Positions 5,753 through 8,746 of a DNA stretch of 8,746 bases are shown here, piece after piece. The translations under genes were made by a program, and so were the position numbers. The DNA lies in the NCBI GenBank assembly GCA_002591705.1, contig PAAB01000024.1:12407-21152 (forward strand), given 5' to 3'. Each line of letters starts with the position of its first letter. Position 1 is the stretch's first letter. The notes beneath the pieces were generated by a model that ran no database searches, was not told the DNA's origin, and saw only the letters and a list, made by a program, of their open reading frames with translations. This stretch comes from Phycisphaerae bacterium. GTDB lineage: Bacteria; Planctomycetota; Phycisphaerae; Phycisphaerales; SM1A02.

Positions 5753-8744
5753 TCCAACCGTGCGAACGGTAACGGGATCCTCCCACCATCCCCTGTCCCG
5801 CCTGACGGTGCTGGCCCTCTTCCTGATGGCCGTCGCGGCCTCGTCCGTGCAGGCGAACGTCTCGTCGCCCCGGTCGTTCTCGGGAGACCGTCTCAGCAGG
5901 ATCGTGCTGCCGGTCGAACCACGAACGGGAAACATCAATCTCAACGCCATGCGTGCAAACGCATGGACCGTCGACGACACCAAGCGACTGCTGCTGCAGG
6001 GGGATGTCCTCATCCAGATCGCGGGATTCTCCTTCGAGGGTGAAACCGCCATGGTGTGGCTCAACCGCATTCCCAGTGCGGACGGACTGATCAACCAGAT
6101 CGCAGTCTGGATTCCGGATGCCTGGAGCCCGACCAGTGAAGCGGGCCGAGGTCCCAAGGGCCGCAACCTACTGGTTGTCGGCAGCGCACGCGGGCAGGCC
6201 AATCTGAATGTCGCGCTGATGATCGACAAGCCCGCACCCAACACCAGTCTGGTGCGGCGTGCGGAAGAACGACTGGCCGATTACCTCGGCAGCCTGCAGA
6301 CGGGAACCGCCGCCCTGGCCCAGTATCCGAAGGTACTCGGACCGGCGGAAGTCCCCGAGTTCGTGCCCACGCCCGGCGGTTCGCTTCCCGGTGAGCACCT
6401 CGCGACGGGCCCCACGCCACGCGCCTCGCGTCCCTGGCTGCGCCGACCGGGCGGCGTCGTCTCCTTCTCCGCACGCAAGGTCAAACTCGAGACGGGCGAC
6501 GACGAGAATCTCCTCATCACCGACGGAGACGTGGTGCTCGACTATCGCCCCGGTTCGGGCCAGAGCAACATTCGCTTGTCCGCCGAACGGGCCGTCGTGT
6601 TCATGGATCCCGGATCGGTCCGAGATCTTGCGTCCCGACAACTGGGCATGGATGAAATCCGGGGCGTCTACCTGGAAGGTGCCGTCAAGGCGGAATCCGA
6701 CAAGGACGACTACGTGGTTCGATCGCCACGGATGTACTACGACTTCCAGACCGATCAGGCCATCATGCTCGACGCCGTGCTCCGAACCTACGATCGCAAG
6801 AGAGCCCTTCCGGTCTTCGCACGTGCCGCCGAGATGCGGCAGATCGCCGAGAACCAGTGGAGTGCACAGCAGGTCAAGGTGTCCTCCTCGTCGTTCGCCA
6901 CCCCGACCCTGGCGATCGGTGCCAGTTCGGTGGTCGTCGACAAGGTGCCCGGCGGACTCACGGACAACGGTGACCTGGAAGCGGGCGAACTGACCATCGA
7001 TTCGAGGAACAACACCCTGGAGGCCGGTGGCCTGCCCATCGTCTGGTGGCCGAGATACCGTGGATCCATCACCAGCATCCCGCTGAGCGGTGTTCGCGGC
7101 GGCTACGGGGAATACGAGGGCGCAATCGTCGAGACGAGCTGGGACGTCTTCTCGCTCGCCGGAGTGGACCGGCCGGATGGCTGGGATCTGGAACTCAACC
7201 TCGACGGCTATTCGGAACGGGGATTCGGCGCGGGGATCGACTGGGAGGTCAACACCGCCGACAACCAGATGGCCCTCGATCTCTACGGCATCAAGGACAG
7301 CGGAACCCAGCGCACCGACACCGGCATCACGATGGAGGTCCCCGAGGAATACCGCTACGCGGCACTCTGGGAACAGACGCTGCAGCTCAGCGATGCGTGG
7401 CTGCTCCAAAGTCAGTTGTCCTACATGTCGGATGCGACCTACATCAGCGCATGGCGCAACGAGTGGTACGAGGATCGCAGGGAGTTCGAAACCAGCCTGT
7501 ACATCAAGCGTGAATCCGGCAACACCGCATTCACCGCTCTGGCGAAGTACGCCCTGAACGACTTCATTTCCAACAGCTGGCTCATGGCATCCCCCGGCTA
7601 CCAGGTCAACAAGTTTCCGGAGCTGACGTACCGCCGGTTCGGAGATTCGCTGTTCGGCGACACCTTGACGTGGTCCAGCCAGTACAACGCATCCCGCATG
7701 CAGATCGTGGTGCCCGACGGAACCCCGGCCAGCAACGGCCTGCGGACGTCCACCTTCCAGAATCCCGCCGGCGGCCCGTTCCTCGCGAATCAACCGCTGG
7801 CCGAGGCCGCCCGCTACCAGGGCCTCCGTCAGTCGTGGGTGAACCGGGTCGCGACCCGTCAGAACATCTCCATGCCCATGCAATGGGGCGCCTTCAACAT
7901 CACCCCCTTCGCCATGGGCCAGATCGTGGCCTACTTCGAGGACGACACCGCCGACGGGGCGGAGGATTCGAAGCATCAGTACTACGGCAGCGGCGGTGTC
8001 AAGGTGAACACGGTGCTCCAGCGGGTCTTCAACGACGTCAGCAGCGATCTGTTCGATCTGCATCGGCTCCGGCACCTGATCGAACCCTACTTCGTCGCCT
8101 GGTACTCGGGATCCAACTACGACGATTTGGAGATCCCCATCTACGATCCGCTCTTCGACAATCTTTCGACCGGCGGACTGGTCCGCTTCGGTCTTCGCAA
8201 CACCCTCCAGACGCAACGAGGCGGCCCCGGCCGGTGGTACGACGTCGACTGGCTCACCGTCGATGCATCGCTGGTGCTCAGCACCGACTCCGAGGAGAGC
8301 CGCTTCCCCACCCCCCAGTACTTCGACTGGGAACCCGGATACTCGCAACTGGGCAACTTTGTCGAGGGCAGCTACACCTGGCAGTTCAGTGACAGCCTCG
8401 CCTTCATCGGAGAGGGGATCTGGGATCTCGATGCGGACCAGTTCATGCGGGCGTCCACCGGACTGGAACTGAACCACAGCCCGCAGTTCAACACGTTCCT
8501 CGAATACCGGTACGTGAACGACACGGAAACGAAGCTGCTCGCCTTCGGCGGCACGTACGAGATCTCCGACAAGTACCGCATCTCGGCCGTCCCGCAATGG
8601 GACTTCGAACGGGACGACTTCCGATCCGTCAGCGGTTCGGTGACCCGATCCTTCCCCGACTTCGATCTCATCTTCTACGCCAACTACAACCAGATCACCG
8701 AAGAAACACAGGTCGGTGCCCAACTGGGCCAGATCAACTACTGA
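5739..8744 (+). CDS. lptD: LptD-like outer-membrane LPS-assembly protein (OstA domain plus beta-barrel)
   Basis: The 1001-residue product starts with a signal peptide: hydrophobic core TVLALFLMAVAASSVQA and likely cleavage after VQA at residue 39. Residues about 65-165 resemble a first OstA/LptA-like beta domain (RLLLQGDVLIQIAGFSFEG). A Pro-rich linker follows, then a second OstA-like domain at about 236-425 (LLITDGDVVLDYRP, EIRGVYLEGAVKAES, RALPVFARAAEMRQIA). From about 426 (AGGLPIVWWPRYRG) to the C-terminus, alternating strands rich in Tyr, Trp and Phe suggest an LptD barrel ending in tyrosine. LptD inserts lipopolysaccharide into the outer leaflet with LptE. There are no cysteines in the whole product. 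ATG at 5739 overlaps ftsY by 14 bp; GTG at 5760 is also possible, and neither has a clear Shine-Dalgarno. The gene is complete, ending 2 bases before the window end. Confidence 0.88.
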   Translation: MRRYDPTVRTVTGSSHHPLSRLTVLALFLMAVAASSVQANVSSPRSFSGDRLSRIVLPVEPRTGNINLNAMRANAWTVDDTKRLLLQGDVLIQIAGFSFEGETAMVWLNRIPSADGLINQIAVWIPDAWSPTSEAGRGPKGRNLLVVGSARGQANLNVALMIDKPAPNTSLVRRAEERLADYLGSLQTGTAALAQYPKVLGPAEVPEFVPTPGGSLPGEHLATGPTPRASRPWLRRPGGVVSFSARKVKLETGDDENLLITDGDVVLDYRPGSGQSNIRLSAERAVVFMDPGSVRDLASRQLGMDEIRGVYLEGAVKAESDKDDYVVRSPRMYYDFQTDQAIMLDAVLRTYDRKRALPVFARAAEMRQIAENQWSAQQVKVSSSSFATPTLAIGASSVVVDKVPGGLTDNGDLEAGELTIDSRNNTLEAGGLPIVWWPRYRGSITSIPLSGVRGGYGEYEGAIVETSWDVFSLAGVDRPDGWDLELNLDGYSERGFGAGIDWEVNTADNQMALDLYGIKDSGTQRTDTGITMEVPEEYRYAALWEQTLQLSDAWLLQSQLSYMSDATYISAWRNEWYEDRREFETSLYIKRESGNTAFTALAKYALNDFISNSWLMASPGYQVNKFPELTYRRFGDSLFGDTLTWSSQYNASRMQIVVPDGTPASNGLRTSTFQNPAGGPFLANQPLAEAARYQGLRQSWVNRVATRQNISMPMQWGAFNITPFAMGQIVAYFEDDTADGAEDSKHQYYGSGGVKVNTVLQRVFNDVSSDLFDLHRLRHLIEPYFVAWYSGSNYDDLEIPIYDPLFDNLSTGGLVRFGLRNTLQTQRGGPGRWYDVDWLTVDASLVLSTDSEESRFPTPQYFDWEPGYSQLGNFVEGSYTWQFSDSLAFIGEGIWDLDADQFMRASTGLELNHSPQFNTFLEYRYVNDTETKLLAFGGTYEISDKYRISAVPQWDFERDDFRSVSGSVTRSFPDFDLIFYANYNQITEETQVGAQLGQINY

Positions 8745-8746
8745 TC

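Noticed and set aside
4946..6244. A 432-codon minus-strand frame, and an overlapping 344-codon one at 4723-5757, antisense to ftsY
   Set aside because: They are shadows of ftsY, which carries every SRP GTPase motif on the other strand.
6168..8723. An 851-codon minus-strand open frame antisense to lptD
   Set aside because: Long antisense frames are expected in GC-rich coding DNA. The product has no recognisable domain, and the plus strand gives a signal peptide, OstA regions and a barrel.

Overview
The window is a compact, GC-rich piece of bacterial chromosome with housekeeping genes, codons rich in G/C at third positions, and mostly weak Shine-Dalgarno sequences. The gene set is that of a Gram-negative, peptidoglycan-containing bacterium: an FtsI-type transpeptidase, the SRP receptor FtsY, and an LptD-like outer-membrane LPS-assembly protein. 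The style of the LptD homologue, the retained ftsI and the high GC suggest a planctomycete of the Phycisphaerae type or a near relative. That assignment is inference; no rRNA or other marker is present.

Layout. (1) Bases 1-1290 (+) carry the 3' part of a class B penicillin-binding protein gene (ftsI-like), truncated by the window edge. (2) Convergent to it, with the two stop codons back to back, is a two-gene minus-strand operon (2465 to 1291). It encodes a small protein with a degenerate histidine-kinase-like ATPase fold and, overlapping by ATGA, a protein with a degenerate receiver-like domain and a Fis-type helix-turn-helix. (3) Bases 2466-2779 have no convincing gene. They hold an inverted repeat beside a possible promoter and a strong 15-bp hairpin with a T-tract that reads as an intrinsic terminator on the + strand, although no annotated + strand gene ends there. 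They also hold a 39-codon minus-strand ORF for a very basic peptide. (4) A UbiA-family membrane prenyltransferase lies on the minus strand (3772 to 2780). (5) Divergent from it is a tight plus-strand operon: ribH, nusB, ftsY and an lptD-like gene that runs to the last bases of the window.

How the genes fit together. The ribH-nusB-ftsY-lptD genes are joined by a 4-bp overlap, a 2-nt gap and a probable 14-bp overlap, so they are very likely co-transcribed. They link riboflavin synthesis, transcription antitermination, membrane protein targeting and outer-membrane biogenesis. The minus-strand regulatory pair looks like a two-component system that has lost its phosphotransfer residues on both sides.

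The most unusual part is the 2466-2779 interval together with the degenerate regulatory pair next to it. It may encode a small RNA or a small protein. No clearly new large system, mobile element, CRISPR array or tRNA/rRNA gene is visible.
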